A program made the translations under genes and the position numbers. A DNA stretch of 8,533 nucleotides from an uncultured Collinsella sp. (GTDB lineage Bacteria; Actinomycetota; Coriobacteriia; Coriobacteriales; Coriobacteriaceae), in contig CABURV010000068.1 in NCBI GenBank assembly GCA_902494035.1, positions 1 to 8,533 on the forward strand. The letters are read 5' to 3'. This document shows, in pieces, positions 1 to 7,800 of this stretch. Within the stretch, counting starts at the first letter, position 1, and the number at the start of each line of letters is the position of its first letter. The notes below the pieces were generated by a model. It was given only the letters and a program-made list of their open reading frames with translations, had not been told where the DNA came from and did not search any database.

Positions 1-1199
1 CCGCCACTCCTTCTGCTGAGGCTCTCGATCGCTGCCGCCGCGGTACATATAGCGGCGCCACCTGGACGCGCGTCGAGATGCCCGAGCGCCCGGGAAACGC
101 CGTGCTGCCGACAGTCCGCATTGCCGACCTGCGCCGTGAGTTTTCACACGGCAGCCGCTCCATGTTCTCAAAACCGCTGATGGAAGGCCTGGAGCGTGTG
201 GTCGAGCGCCGCGAGAAGGCCGTGCTGCTGCATAACCGCCGTGGCTTTGCGCCATTCCTTATGTGCCGCGAGTGCGGATGCGTCCCCACCTGCAATCACT
301 GCTCCACCGCGCTTACATATCACGAGCGCACGCACACGCTGCAATGTCACACCTGCGGTTCGTCTTGGCGCGTGCAGCCGTATCCCGCGCCCACGAGCCG
401 ATGCCCCAAATGTGGCAGTCGCTACCTGGCAAAAATGGGTCTGGGAACGCAGCAGATCGAGGACGCACTGCATCAGATGCTTCCCGAGGATGTCGCCATT
501 ATTCGCATGGATGCCGATTCCACGCGCGGCAAGGATGCGCACAAAAAGCTGCTCGAGCAGTTTGATGCGGCGGATTGTGCCGTGTTGCTGGGCACCCAAA
601 TGATCGCAAAGGGTCTCGATTTTCCCGAGGTCACGCTCGTAGGCGTGGTCAATGCCGACTTCGCCCTCAAGCTGCCCGACTTTCGCGCAGGGGAGCGCGC
701 CTACGATCTGCTGGAGCAGGTTGCGGGCCGCGCCGGCCGCGGCGATCGCCCCGGCGAGGTTATCATCCAGACCTACCTGCCCGAGGACCCGGTCATCCGC
801 GCCGTCGCCGAGCACGACCGCTCGATTTTTACCGACTACGACCTGGACCAGCGCCGCGACGCGCTGTATCCGCCGTTTGTTCGCCTGGTCAACATCTTGG
901 TATGGTCGGCGAACCGAGACGACGCGCAGGACTACATCGGCCGCATCGCGAAGCTCCTCAAGCGCCGCTGGCATGCCGCCGCGCCCGACTTTTTGCGGGC
1001 GGGGAGCGCCGTGCCTCAGGTGCTGGGCCCGGCTTCATGTGTAATCGAGAGAGCCAAGGACCGTTACCGCTTCCATCTGCTTGTAAAGTCGCCGGTAGGG
1101 TACCATGTCTCTGATGATATCGACGCCTGCCTCAAAGAGGTGGGCTCTGTGCGCGGCGTGAGCGTGAGCGTTGACGTCGACGCCTATGATTTGATGTAA
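1..1199 (+). CDS. priA: Primosomal protein N' (PriA replication-restart helicase), C-terminal part
   Basis: The reading frame is open from the left edge (first full codon at base 3), so the true start lies outside the window. About 398 residues are present, roughly the C-terminal half of a 700-odd-residue PriA. PriA is a cytoplasmic 3'-5' superfamily 2 helicase that recognises stalled forks and reloads the replisome. The sequence enters at ATPS, the end of the helicase motif often seen as GSATPS. LHNRRGF follows, then a zinc-binding region at about 264-413 with CxxC pairs (CREC, CNHC, CHTC, CPKC). Next come GTQMIAKG with DFPEVTLVGV (591-644) and QVAGRAGRG (717-743), the motif V/VI region. The C-terminal domain ends in DVDAYDLM, close to the usual DVDP ending. 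The spacer between the last two CxxC pairs is 15 residues against about 9 in E. coli PriA as I recall it, a small loop insertion. The ATG at 78 is internal and is not the start. def follows after 18 bases, probably in the same operon. Confidence 0.96.
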   Translation, partial: ATPSAEALDRCRRGTYSGATWTRVEMPERPGNAVLPTVRIADLRREFSHGSRSMFSKPLMEGLERVVERREKAVLLHNRRGFAPFLMCRECGCVPTCNHCSTALTYHERTHTLQCHTCGSSWRVQPYPAPTSRCPKCGSRYLAKMGLGTQQIEDALHQMLPEDVAIIRMDADSTRGKDAHKKLLEQFDAADCAVLLGTQMIAKGLDFPEVTLVGVVNADFALKLPDFRAGERAYDLLEQVAGRAGRGDRPGEVIIQTYLPEDPVIRAVAEHDRSIFTDYDLDQRRDALYPPFVRLVNILVWSANRDDAQDYIGRIAKLLKRRWHAAAPDFLRAGSAVPQVLGPASCVIERAKDRYRFHLLVKSPVGYHVSDDIDACLKEVGSVRGVSVSVDVDAYDLM

Positions 1200-1217
1200 C
1201 AACCCGAAAGGATAGCC

Positions 1218-1754
1218 ATGGAAGCCAACGGAATCGTACTGTCGCCCGACCCTCGTCTGCGCCAGGAGTGCGCCGTCATCGAGGAGATCACCCCGGCGAT
1301 CGAGGCGCTTGCCGAGAAGATGAAGAAGATGATGTTCGAGAACGGCGGTTGCGGCCTGGCCGCCCCGCAGATCGGTGAGCTTATTCAGCTCGTCACCATC
1401 GACTGCGACTACAGCGACAAGAATGACTATGACCCGTACGTGCTTATCAATCCCGTGATTGTGGAGCAGAGCGACCACCTCGTTCCTTTTAGCGAGGGCT
1501 GCCTGTCCATCCCCGGCATTAGCTGCGAGATCGAGCGTCCCGACCATGTCGTCGTCGAGGCGTATGACCTGGATGCCAACCTGATTCGCTACGAGGCCTC
1601 GGGTGACCTGTTCTGCGTGTGCCTGCAGCACGAGATCGATCACCTGCACGGCAACACCATGTTCGAGCGGCTGAAGCCCATGCAGAGGCTCAAGGCAGTC
1701 AAGGAGTACCAGGACGCCCTGGCCCGCGGCGCTCGACCGGGCGAGACGGAGTAG
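1218..1754 (+). CDS. def: Peptide deformylase
   Basis: This metalloenzyme removes the N-formyl group from nascent polypeptides at the ribosome exit. The 178-residue length is normal (E. coli 169). All three family motifs are present. Motif 1 is GCGLAAPQ (residues 44-51), motif 2 is EGCLS (93-97) with metal ligand Cys95, and motif 3 is QHEIDHL (137-143) with ligands His138 and His142 and catalytic Glu139. The ATG at 1218 is preceded by AAAGGA (1207-1212) at a 5-base spacing, which supports this start. The gene lies 18 bases after priA, so co-transcription is likely. fmt, whose product makes the formyl-Met-tRNA that Def later processes, follows after a 322-base gap, longer than usual for this pair. 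Codons are mostly C- or G-ending, like priA and unlike the following fmt. A possible extra Cys cluster (Cys133, Cys135) sits just before motif 3; I do not know a role for it. Confidence 0.97.
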   Translation: MEANGIVLSPDPRLRQECAVIEEITPAIEALAEKMKKMMFENGGCGLAAPQIGELIQLVTIDCDYSDKNDYDPYVLINPVIVEQSDHLVPFSEGCLSIPGISCEIERPDHVVVEAYDLDANLIRYEASGDLFCVCLQHEIDHLHGNTMFERLKPMQRLKAVKEYQDALARGARPGETE

Positions 1755-2076
1755 GTCCCACCATCCCCGGTGCTGAACGCCAACATCCCGTGTTCAAACA
1801 TACTCGCTTCGCTGCGAAACTGCGCGCGGGACGATATGTGGGCGCTCAGCACCGGGGACTGCGTTGTTCTGGCTCGGTTCGCCCGGATGCCGTTGGGCCA
1901 GGGATGGGTGTCTTCGCTGATAATGCCTTTGTTGAGAGAGCTGCTTTTATTGCGGCTCTTTCTTTGGTTTTGGGTATATTTGTTCTTGTTGAATTGTTAT
2001 TGCGGATGGGCTGGGTACTTGGCTTTCCGCTGTTATTTGTAGCCGTCTCGGCTTTGGTTGAGGGGAGACGTTCTTT
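1755..2076. other. def-fmt intergenic region, 322 bases
   Basis: This stretch has no firmly supported gene. Its first third is a 95-base inverted-repeat element (1764-1858). The rest, from about 1870, turns clearly T-rich and contains a candidate small membrane ORF that runs into fmt (1904-2125). A weak promoter-like pair, TTGCGG (1950-1955) and TATATT (1975-1980) with a 19-base spacer, lies about 100 bases upstream of fmt; the spacing and the poor -35 make it doubtful. The fmt ribosome binding site GAGGGGAG (2060-2067) closes the gap. There is no clear rho-independent terminator with a T-tract after def, so read-through into fmt is possible. Confidence 0.6.
1764..1858. repeat. 95-base element with long near-perfect inverted ends
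   Basis: Bases 1764-1786 pair with 1836-1858 at 21 of 23 positions; the mismatches are at 1777/1845 and 1782/1840. The ends read TCCCCGGTGCTGA and TCAGCACCGGGGA. Pairing resumes further in with CCCG (1787-1790) against CGGG (1827-1830) after a 5-base bulge, and a small inner hairpin, TCGC (1804-1807) with GCGA (1814-1817), sits at the tip. No T-tract follows on either strand, so it is not a standard intrinsic terminator. A dispersed palindromic repeat of REP or MITE type is a reasonable reading, as is a structured mRNA element between def and fmt. There is no second copy in this window and no clear target-site duplication, so the class is unresolved. Confidence 0.7.
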
Positions 2077-2125
2077 ATGCGTATTGTGTTTATGGGTACG
2101 CCTGATTTTGCTGTGCCTTCTTTGA
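1904..2125 (+). CDS. Candidate small two-helix membrane protein (doubtful)
   Basis: From the ATG at 1904 this frame encodes 73 residues, overlapping the start of fmt by 49 bases. After a short polar N-terminus (MGVFADNAFVER) come two hydrophobic stretches, at about residues 13-33 and 38-50, separated by an LRMGW turn. A third hydrophobic stretch lies entirely within the fmt overlap and may be an artefact. Codon choice (GCT, GTT, CTT, GGT) resembles that of fmt just downstream. Against it: no good ribosome binding site precedes the ATG, the long overlap with fmt is unusual, and any T-rich stretch yields hydrophobic translations; the neighbouring frame here is also hydrophobic. It could equally be a decayed gene or chance. 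I do not recognise a family. Confidence 0.22.
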   Translation: MGVFADNAFVERAAFIAALSLVLGIFVLVELLLRMGWVLGFPLLFVAVSALVEGRRSLCVLCLWVRLILLCLL

Positions 2126-2997
2126 CTTCGCTCGTTGAGGCAGGGAATGAGATTGCGCTTGTTGTTACTCGTCCTGATGCTGTTCGTGGGCGTGGTAAGA
2201 AGCTTGAGCCGTCTCCTGTTAAGGCTAAGGCGCTTGAGCTGGGGTTGCGGGTTATTGAGGCTAATCGTATGACGCCGGAGGTCGTTGAGGCGCTTCAAGC
2301 TGCTCGGGCAGATATTTTCTGCGTGGCTGCCTATGGCTGCATTTTGCCCGATGAGGTGCTGCAAATGGCGCCGCTCGGCATTGTGAATGTTCATGCGTCC
2401 TTGTTGCCTCGTTGGCGTGGCGCTGCTCCTATTCAGCGTGCCATTCTTGCTGGTGACGAGGTTGCTGGCGTCTCTATTATGCGCATCGGGCATGGCGTCG
2501 ATACTGGTGCTTATTGTGCTCAGGCCTCGACCTCGGTTGCCGGTAAGCATGCCGAGGCGCTCACGATGGAGCTTGGCGTGCTTGGTGGCAAGCTGCTGGC
2601 TGACACGCTTCCTTCGCTTGCCGACGGCACTGCTGTTTGGACTGAGCAGGATGAGTCGCTCGTTACCCATGCTGCCAAGATTTCTAAGCAGGAGATGCGT
2701 CTGGATCCGAAAATGGCGGCGCTTAATTTCGTGCGTCATGTGCTGGCTTCGTCCGATACCGCTCCCGCCCGTTGCGTGATTGCCGGCAAGACTGTGCGCG
2801 TGCTCGATGCTGCAACGGCTGATGTGTCGCTTGGCGAGGGTCAGGTTCTCGTTAAGGCCAAGCGTGTTTACCTGTGTCTTTCCGATGGCTCGGTTGAGTT
2901 GCTCGAGGTTAAGCCCGATGGCAAGCGTGCTATGGCCGCTTCTGCTTGGGCTGCTGGGCTGCAGGGCGCCGATCTTATCTGGGGTGTTTTATCATGA
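2077..2997 (+). CDS. fmt: Methionyl-tRNA formyltransferase
   Basis: The enzyme transfers a formyl group from 10-formyltetrahydrofolate to Met-tRNAfMet, preparing the initiator tRNA for bacterial translation initiation. Its 306 residues compare with about 315 in E. coli. The N-terminal Rossmann domain opens with RIVFMGTPDFAVPSL. The basic loop that contacts the tRNA acceptor end is visible as RGRGKKLEPSPVK (residues 37-49). The catalytic residues are Asn104 and His106 in NVHASLLPRWRGAAPIQRAI (104-123) and Asp142 in GVDTGAY. The C-terminal OB-like domain starts near residue 205. The ATG at 2077 follows GAGGGGAG (2060-2067) at a 9-base spacing. Its stop TGA overlaps the rsmB start in ATGA, implying translational coupling. 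Codon use is strongly T-ending (GCT, CGT, GTT, CTT) in the first two thirds, in contrast with priA and def. Confidence 0.97.
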   Translation: MRIVFMGTPDFAVPSLTSLVEAGNEIALVVTRPDAVRGRGKKLEPSPVKAKALELGLRVIEANRMTPEVVEALQAARADIFCVAAYGCILPDEVLQMAPLGIVNVHASLLPRWRGAAPIQRAILAGDEVAGVSIMRIGHGVDTGAYCAQASTSVAGKHAEALTMELGVLGGKLLADTLPSLADGTAVWTEQDESLVTHAAKISKQEMRLDPKMAALNFVRHVLASSDTAPARCVIAGKTVRVLDAATADVSLGEGQVLVKAKRVYLCLSDGSVELLEVKPDGKRAMAASAWAAGLQGADLIWGVLS

Positions 2998-4394
2998 GTA
3001 AGCTGTCTCCCGCGCGCAAGCTTGCGCTCGATGTGCTGATGGAGGCCGACCGTCGCGGCATGTATGCGCGTGACGTGCTGTCCTCTCGCGCATCTGCCAA
3101 GGCCATTGACCAGCGCGATTCCGCTTTTGCCGCTCGCTTGGCGCTGGGTGTTGCCGCCACGCAGGGTATTTTGGACGAGCTGCTCGATCGGTTTCTTGAT
3201 AAGCCTAAAAAGGTTGCGCCTCGTGTGCGCATGGCACTTCGTATCTCGGCCTTCGAGATGCTCTATCTGCATACGCCTGGCCGCGTTGCGGTGAGTCAGG
3301 GTGTTGAGCTGGTGCGCAGCGGAGCTAAGTCTGCCGCCGGTCTGGCGAACGCTGTGCTGCATAAGGTCGCGGACAACGTTGAGGACTTTGCCACTGCGTC
3401 CGATGTAGATGAGTCTGAGCGACGCTTGGTTCGTCTGTCGCGCCTGATGGGTCTACCGCGTTGGCTGTGCGCTCGCATTATGGCATCGTTCGACACGCCT
3501 GAGGGTGCGCTTAACTTTGCCGGCAATCTGGCCCCCGCGCCGCTGGCCCTTCATGAGAACGCCTTTGCTACCAAGCCCGATCCGTATATCTCGCAGCTCG
3601 TCGCGCCTGTCTTCCCGGGCTGCCATGCCCCGGTTGATGCCCAGGTTACCGTTGCTTCGGGTGTGTTTGAGCGTGCTGCCGCGGTGGCATCTGATCTCAA
3701 CGCCCAGCTCATCGCTACAGCTGCCACTCGCCCCGGAAGCTGCCTTGAGATTGGTGCCGGTCGCGGTACCAAGACCTATGTGATGATGTGCCAGGCCAAG
3801 CGCGCCGGCTATGAGCGTCAGCATACGGCACTTGATCTTCATGACCGTAAGTGCGATCTGAATCTCGCTCGCCTTCATAAGGCCGGTATTCAGGGCGTTC
3901 GTACGGTTTCGGGTGATGCCTGCGAGCTTGATGAAGTACTGACATCGTTTGATGCCATGCTTGGCAAGCCGGTTAAGTTCGACACGGTTTTTATCGATGC
4001 GCCGTGCTCGGGCACCGGCACCATGCGCCGTCATCCTGAGATCCCGTGGCGTCTGACCGAAAAGGATGTGACGGTTGAGCTGCCCAAACTGCAGCTGACG
4101 ATGCTCAAGGAAGCCGCCGCGCGCGTGGCTGCCGGCGGCGAGCTCATCTATGCGACGTGCTCCGTCTTCGACGAGGAGAACACGCAGGTGGTGGATGCGT
4201 TCCTTGCTTCTCCCGAGGGTGCCGGCTTTAGTGTGGCACCGCTTTCCGAGGCGCATATTCTGCAACTCCCCGAGTTCGATCAGGCTAAGAAGCTCGTATC
4301 CGTACGCCAGAACGAACGAGGCCTCTTCCAAAGCGTGCCGGTAAACGCCGACTCCTACGACGGCCACTTCTGCGCCCGCCTGGTCCGCAAGTAG
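2994..4394 (+). CDS. rsmB: 16S rRNA (cytosine-C5) methyltransferase, RsmB/Sun type
   Basis: Predicted to methylate C967 (E. coli numbering) of 16S rRNA with S-adenosylmethionine. The ATG at 2994 overlaps the fmt stop by 4 bases and has GGGGTG (2981-2986) 7 bases upstream; an in-frame ATG at 2946 lies well inside fmt and is less likely. The product is 466 residues. Residues 1 to about 145 form the NusB-like RNA-binding domain (ARKLALDVL, then RVRMALRISAFEMLYL and ANAVLHKV). The Rossmann-like methyltransferase domain starts near 225. Motif IV is DAPCSGTG with Cys338 and RRHPEIPWR. Motif VI is ATCSVFDEEN with the expected nucleophile Cys389. The odd feature is motif I: LEIGAGRGTKT (251-261) where RsmB proteins usually have a CAAPGGKT-like loop. 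Because both cysteines and the NusB domain remain, I expect an active m5C methyltransferase, though a changed target cannot be excluded. The gene ends the plus-strand cluster. Confidence 0.93.
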   Translation: MSKLSPARKLALDVLMEADRRGMYARDVLSSRASAKAIDQRDSAFAARLALGVAATQGILDELLDRFLDKPKKVAPRVRMALRISAFEMLYLHTPGRVAVSQGVELVRSGAKSAAGLANAVLHKVADNVEDFATASDVDESERRLVRLSRLMGLPRWLCARIMASFDTPEGALNFAGNLAPAPLALHENAFATKPDPYISQLVAPVFPGCHAPVDAQVTVASGVFERAAAVASDLNAQLIATAATRPGSCLEIGAGRGTKTYVMMCQAKRAGYERQHTALDLHDRKCDLNLARLHKAGIQGVRTVSGDACELDEVLTSFDAMLGKPVKFDTVFIDAPCSGTGTMRRHPEIPWRLTEKDVTVELPKLQLTMLKEAAARVAAGGELIYATCSVFDEENTQVVDAFLASPEGAGFSVAPLSEAHILQLPEFDQAKKLVSVRQNERGLFQSVPVNADSYDGHFCARLVRK

Positions 4395-4400
4395 CTACTA

Positions 4401-4467
4401 AGTTGCGGTGAAATAGGGATTGAATAGCGGCTTTTACCTGCCAAACAGTCCTTATTTCACCGCAACT
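4401..4467 (+). repeat. 67-base hairpin element downstream of rsmB
   Basis: AGTTGCGGTGAAATA (4401-4415) is perfectly complementary to 4453-4467. Pairing continues inward from 4416/4452 to 4430/4438 with 12 more pairs and three mismatches, leaving the 7-base loop CTTTTAC (4431-4437). Three of the inner pairs (4416/4452, 4420/4448, 4429/4439) are G-U only if the plus strand is transcribed; on the minus strand they would be A-C mismatches. There is no T-tract directly after it. A copy of GTAGCTA lies on each side (4391-4397 and 4483-4489) but not adjacent to the hairpin ends. It may be a dispersed palindromic repeat, a stabilising 3' structure on the rsmB mRNA, or a structured RNA. Confidence 0.75.
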
Positions 4468-4496
4468 CATAAGGAAACCTGGGTAGCTAAAGAATC

Positions 4497-4526
4497 AGCC
4501 CCGCGATCGGTGTCGGTCGCGGGGCT
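4497..4526. terminator. Bidirectional rho-independent terminator between rsmB and fmdB
   Basis: AGCCCCGCGA (4497-4506) pairs perfectly over 10 bases with TCGCGGGGCT (4517-4526) around a 10-base loop. On the plus strand it is followed by GTTTGGTT, and on the minus strand by GATTCTTT; both tails are T-rich but interrupted. It sits exactly between the convergent rsmB and fmdB genes, 10 bases beyond the fmdB stop, so service in both directions is likely, with the minus-strand (fmdB) use the closer. Confidence 0.82.
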
Positions 4527-4535
4527 GTTTGGTTC

Positions 4536-4772
4536 CTAGTGGTTATGCGGGCAGTTGGCGCAGCAGCCACTGGTGGCGTTGGTGCTGGAGCCGCCGCTTC
4601 GCTGGTCGGTGTTGTAGAAACCGCTACCCTCAAATTTAATGCCGCTGGCCGAGAACGTCTTGGCCGCCGGGGCACCGCAGCTGGGGCACACGACCTCGGG
4701 AGTCTCGGACATGGGATGCTCAACCTCAAACACGTTGCCGCAGCTCGAGCACTTGTAATCGTAGCGCGCCAT
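4536..4772 (-). CDS. FmdB-family zinc-ribbon protein
   Basis: This 78-residue protein starts MARYDYKCSSCGNVFEVEH and belongs by pattern to the small CxxC...CxxC regulatory-protein family named after FmdB, whose biochemical role is not established. Cys8/Cys11 and Cys29/Cys32 (CPSCG) make a four-cysteine zinc ribbon. The middle segment SGIKFEGSGFYNTD (48-61) is the typical family block after the ribbon. The tail is Ser/Gly/Thr-rich and ends in GCCANCPHNH (69-78), adding three Cys and two His that could bind a second metal. The ATG at 4772 has AAGGAAG (plus-strand 4778-4784) 5 bases upstream, a good ribosome binding site. It lies 88 bases downstream of the amylase fusion on the same strand with a terminator-like hairpin between, so it may depend on read-through or on its own promoter, which I could not identify. 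No functional link with the amylase is evident. Confidence 0.9.
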   Translation of the reverse strand: MARYDYKCSSCGNVFEVEHPMSETPEVVCPSCGAPAAKTFSASGIKFEGSGFYNTDQRSGGSSTNATSGCCANCPHNH

Positions 4773-4794
4773 AATACTTCCTTTTCAGCACAAA

Positions 4795-4816
4795 GCGGGC
4801 AGATTACTCTGCCCGC
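4795..4816 (-). terminator. Intrinsic-terminator-like hairpin after the GH13-GH77 gene
   Basis: GCGGGCAGA (4795-4803) pairs perfectly with TCTGCCCGC (4808-4816) around a 4-base loop. Read on the minus strand the hairpin comes 45 bases after the fusion gene's stop and is followed by TTTGTG, a short T-tract. The same hairpin ends only 8 bases before the fmdB ribosome binding site, so it could also act on fmdB expression, for example by attenuation. On the plus strand it is followed by A residues, so it would not terminate there. Confidence 0.65.
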
Positions 4817-4860
4817 AAAAATTCAAACGTCTGTAACTGTACCCTATATTGGGGGTTTTA

Positions 4861-7800
4861 TCACGCTTCGCCCCAGAATCTATGGTTGTTGCGCAGGAGC
4901 TGTGCTGTTTTGTTTTCGGCGGCTGCAATGTCCGCCTCGTCAGCCTGCCAGGTCCAGTTGCCCGTGGCAACGCCCGGAACGTTCATGCGCGCGTCGTCGC
5001 CAAGCCCCAGGATATCCTGCAGCGGCATCATCACCAGGGGAGCGTCGCTTGCCAGCGCGTCGCTCATCAGCTTGGCTGCCACCTCAACACCGCTCGGCTC
5101 GTCGCCGCCCGCAAAGGAACGCGTGCACCAACCGGCCAGCGTCGACGTATCGTGCGTCGAGGTGTACAGAATCTTGCCGGGCGTGGGATGCACACCGCAA
5201 CGAACGTCGTAGTCGCTAAACTCCAGTACGTCCATGCCGGGGAAACCACAGGTCGAAGCCATGGCGCGAACACCGGGCGTCAAATAGCCCAGGTCCTCGG
5301 CAATAAAGTTGAGCGGACCCAGCTCGTCGTAGGCGGTCTGGAACAGGTCCTTGCCCGGGCCCGCCAGCCAGCGACCGTCGGCGCAAGCCTTGCCCGCGGG
5401 GATACTAAAGTAGCTGTGGAATCCCAGGAAGTGATCCAGGCGCACGCGGTCGTAGAGCGAAAAGGCACGACGTAGGCGATCCATCCACCAACTATAGCCG
5501 TTCTGCTTCATGTGGTCCCAGCGGAACGTCGGGTTGCCCCACACCTGGCCCTCGGGTGCAAAGTTGTCGGGCGGTGCACCGGAAATCTCGATTGCCTTGC
5601 CGGTATCGGACAGCCAGAAGTTCTCGGGTTCGCTCCACGCGTCTGCCGAATCGTCCGAAACATACATCGGGATATCGCCGATGACCTCGATGCCCTTCTT
5701 GTGCGCATAGTTCATGAGCTCGCACCAAGCCAGGTCAAAGCGGTACTGCATGTACGCCTGCAGCTCGGCCTCGTTATGGAAGCGCTTGTCGTCGATCAGA
5801 TGCTCGTTGTAGCGCGCGACATCTGCCGGCCAATCGTGGCGCGACTCGCCTTCAAAGTACTTTTTGACGGCCATATAGACGCAGTATTTCTCGAGCCAAT
5901 CGGCATTGCGATGTTTAAACGCTGTGTACAACGGATCGGCATCTTCGCCGCCGCGGGCCTTCCAAGTCTCAAAGTCGGCGGCCAGCTCCTCGTGACTCTC
6001 GGGTAGCAGGTCGATATTGCCTGCAAAGGCCGAAGGACCGGCGTAAGGGGAGCGGAAGAAGTCCGTGGGGTTGACGGGGAGAACCTGCCAGTAGCGCATG
6101 CCCATGGCGGCCAGATGGTCGATAAAACGACGCGTGGGCGCGCCGATCGTACCGGGCTTGCCGTCGTCGGTCGGCACCGATGTGATATGGCACACAACAC
6201 CCGCACCGTGATCGAGCGGCTCCTGCAGGCGCTGCTCGGCATGGTGATAGATGATCGACGAGCCCAGCGGATACAGATCGAGCGTGACCGTACCGCTGTG
6301 GATCTCGCACTCGTGACCGCTGATCACATCGCTCGCACATTCGCCGAGCGCTGGAATCGTCACGCGATGTGAATTGCGCAGGCTACGGTTGATGATAACG
6401 GTCGCAGACTCGCCGTCCTTGCCCGTACGGTTGTAGGCCAGCACTTCGTCATTGAGCGCGAAGGCCTTGATCTCGCCATCGATCATAAACGGCAGCGCGC
6501 GGCGCACAGCAGATGCGTTCTTGACGATCGCAAACGTATCGAAGTCGTGCAGGTCTTCCTTGGTCGGCATGGTGCGACGATTGCCTGGATCGGTGAGGCC
6601 CTCCAAGCCGTACTCGTCGCCATAGTAAATCGAAGGCACACCGGGGAACGTCATCTGCATGAGCGTCGCGAGCCAAAAACGGCTCTTGGCTAGGCCCATC
6701 GCGTTCTCGTCCAGACGCCATTTGCTGCGCTCGCACTCGGGCAGCTGTGACTCGTCGGGGCCGCCGCCGAGCACCGAGATAATGCGCGGACGGTCGTGAC
6801 TCGAAAGCAGATTGAGTGCGCAAGACAGGGCCTCACGCGGATAGTTCTCGCGCAGGGTCTCGATATCCTCGGCAGCTTGGTAGGCGTTTTTGTAACCCAT
6901 CAAAAAGCCGATGACCATGTCGCGGAAGGGGTAATCCATGGCCGAGTCGAGCTCGGAGCCTTGCAGATAGCGACGCAGATGGCCGTAGCTGATCTTGTTG
7001 GAGGCATCTTCCCAGACCTCGCCGAGCAGCAGCGCGTCGGGCTTTTCGGCGAGCACGGCCTTTTTGATCTCGGCCAGGAAATCGTCGGAAAGCTCGTCAG
7101 CGACGTCAAGGCGCCAACCATGAGCGCCGGCACGCAGCCATTTACGAATGACGCCGTCCTTGCCCAGGAGCCGCTCGCGCACCAGCTCGGAGCTCTCATT
7201 GATGGCGGGCATATTGCCCACGCCCCACCAGCAGTCGTACGAGCCGTCCTCGTGGAAATAAAACGCATCGCGCCACGGCGAATCCTCGCTCTGCCACGCG
7301 CCCACGCCGGGGTAGTTGCCGTAGCGGTTGAAGTAGATCGAATCGTCGCCCGTGTGGTTGAACACACCGTCCAGAATGATGGAAATGCCCAGCTTCTCGG
7401 CCGCCTCGCACAGCTCGGTAAAGTCCTGCTCGGTGCCCAGGATCGGGTCGATCTTGGTGTAGTCGGCCGTGTCGTAGCGGTGGTTGCTCGCGGCCTCAAA
7501 GATAGGGTTGAGGTAGATGGCCGTAAAGCCCAGCTCGGCGATGCGAGGCAGGTCTTCCTGGATACCCTTGAGCGATCCACCGTAGAAGTCCCAGGTCTTG
7601 ATGGAGCCGTCCTCGGCGCGCTCGTAAACGGGCGGCTCGTTCCAGTCCTCGACCATGCGGCGCTGAATGCCCTTACGCGGTTTTTCGATCTCGGCCAGCG
7701 TGCGCTCGCGCCAGTGCTCGTCGCGGGCATAGCGATCGGGGAAGATCTGGTAGACCATTCCGCGCTCGTACCACTCGGGTCGAACTTCGCGGTGTTTGTA

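Noticed and set aside
168..974. 268-codon open frame on the minus strand inside priA
   Set aside because: It lies antisense to a well-supported helicase with all motifs and its translation shows no family pattern; it is a by-product of GC-rich codon bias.
1846..2739. 297-codon open frame on the minus strand opposite fmt
   Set aside because: It is fully antisense to a clear fmt gene, and its translation is an Asn/Arg/Thr-rich string expected from reversing T-ending codons; no motif is recognised.
2946..2993. Longer rsmB start at the ATG of 2946
   Set aside because: It would overlap fmt by 52 bases and add 16 residues unlike an RsmB N-terminus; the ATGA overlap at 2994 with a nearby ribosome binding site fits better.
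3453..4367. 304-codon open frame on the minus strand opposite rsmB
   Set aside because: It is a shadow of the methyltransferase; the catalytic motifs are on the plus strand.
4822..4853. Plus-strand promoter-like TATATT near 4845-4850
   Set aside because: It has no acceptable -35 and would transcribe antisense into the amylase gene with nothing to express.
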